A stretch of 61,269 nucleotides of DNA from an uncultured Collinsella sp. (GTDB taxonomy: Bacteria > Actinomycetota > Coriobacteriia > Coriobacteriales > Coriobacteriaceae). Below, in pieces: positions 60,987 to 61,269 of this stretch (positions are counted from its first letter, which is position 1; each line of letters begins with the position of its first letter). A model generated the notes under the pieces. That model had not been told where the DNA came from, made no database searches, and saw nothing but the letters and a program-made list of their open reading frames with translations. Location of the stretch: the NCBI GenBank assembly GCA_937923795.1, contig CALDWI010000025.1, positions 1-61,269 on the forward strand, in the 5' to 3' direction. A program made the translations under genes and the position numbers.

Positions 60987-61269
60987 ATGTCTGAGATTTT
61001 CGAACCCAAGAATATCATCGTCACTGGCGGCTGCGGCTTCATCGGCAGCAACTTCGTGCACTACGTCGTGAACAACCACCCGGGCGTCCACGTCACCGTC
61101 CTGGACAAGCTGACCTACGCCGGCAACCCCGAGAACATCGCGGGCCTGCCGTCGGACCGCGTGGAGCTCGTCGTGGGCGACATCTGCGACGCGGAGCTGC
61201 TGGACAGGCTGGTGCCGGGCCACGACGCGATCGTGCACTACGCCGCCGAGAGCCACAACGACAACTCCA
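60987..61269 (+). CDS. rfbB: RfbB, dTDP-glucose 4,6-dehydratase (3' end outside window)
   Basis: The first 94 codons of an extended-SDR enzyme. NIIVTGGCGFIGSNFVHYVV is the NAD-binding GxxGxxG motif, followed by VTVLDKLTYAGNPENI, LVVGDICD and HYAAESHND, all typical of RfbB/RmlB. It is GC-rich with the same strong codon bias as rfbA, so the two probably came from one ancestral rfb cluster now split by the DUF4869 module. Confidence 0.95.
   Translation, partial: MSEIFEPKNIIVTGGCGFIGSNFVHYVVNNHPGVHVTVLDKLTYAGNPENIAGLPSDRVELVVGDICDAELLDRLVPGHDAIVHYAAESHNDNS

Overview
The window looks like a chromosomal segment of a gut Actinobacterium of the class Coriobacteriia, most likely Collinsella or a close relative. 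This is inferred from the GC-rich housekeeping genes, the sufCBDSU operon with a divergent Rrf2 regulator, and the dense set of family 2 glycosyltransferases and repeat-bearing wall proteins. No 16S gene is present, so the assignment stays provisional.

Layout. 1-440: two tRNA-Lys(CUU) genes (the first cut by the window edge) and a decayed duplication of the tRNA 3' flank. 567-5320: an NadB-like flavoprotein, a GGGtGRT protein with a NifU-like partner, and a domesticated REP-type transposase. 5386-11283: the Fe-S assembly operon sufC-B-D-S-U (minus strand) and an IscR-like Rrf2 regulator. 11423-15236: a sortase-anchored surface protein and an AAA-ATPase_like/PDDEXK protein. 15261-24604: a first surface-glycan cluster with six glycosyltransferase genes (one with two catalytic domains) and an acyltransferase. 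24605-30506: an AT-rich accessory island (ATPase, DUF2971, HEPN-like, DUF4365, IS1595 remnant, and a 29-bp-period array of dyads). 30636-30855: a probable structured non-coding RNA. 31084-55719: a phosphocholine surface module. 55867-61269: a large two-domain glycosyltransferase, rfbA, an inserted DUF4869/ATPase pair, and the start of rfbB.

The main system is the phosphocholine module. A LicB-type choline permease and a fused regulator-LicC-LicA protein would import choline and activate it to CDP-choline. A LicD-type transferase, in an operon with a glycosyltransferase, a flippase and UDP-GlcNAc 2-epimerase, would place phosphocholine on a surface glycan. Around these genes sit six secreted proteins built from choline-binding-type wall repeats. 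They carry different end domains: GH25 lysozyme plus C39-like peptidase, two NlpC/P60-type domains, L,D-transpeptidase, a CHAP/NlpC-like domain, and a small Cys/His domain. The co-location suggests that the cell makes the ligand and the proteins that dock on it from one locus. Two perfect dyads with the shared core TGAAY-N5-RTTCA, one before licCA and one before the licD operon, may tie them to one regulator.

GC content and codon use shift sharply along the window: suf, rfbA/rfbB and one internal block of the GH25 gene are GC-rich, while 24605-31000 and 45288-53800 are AT-rich. This suggests repeated horizontal replacement of surface-glycan and accessory genes. All family assignments were made by reading motifs by eye, without database searches.
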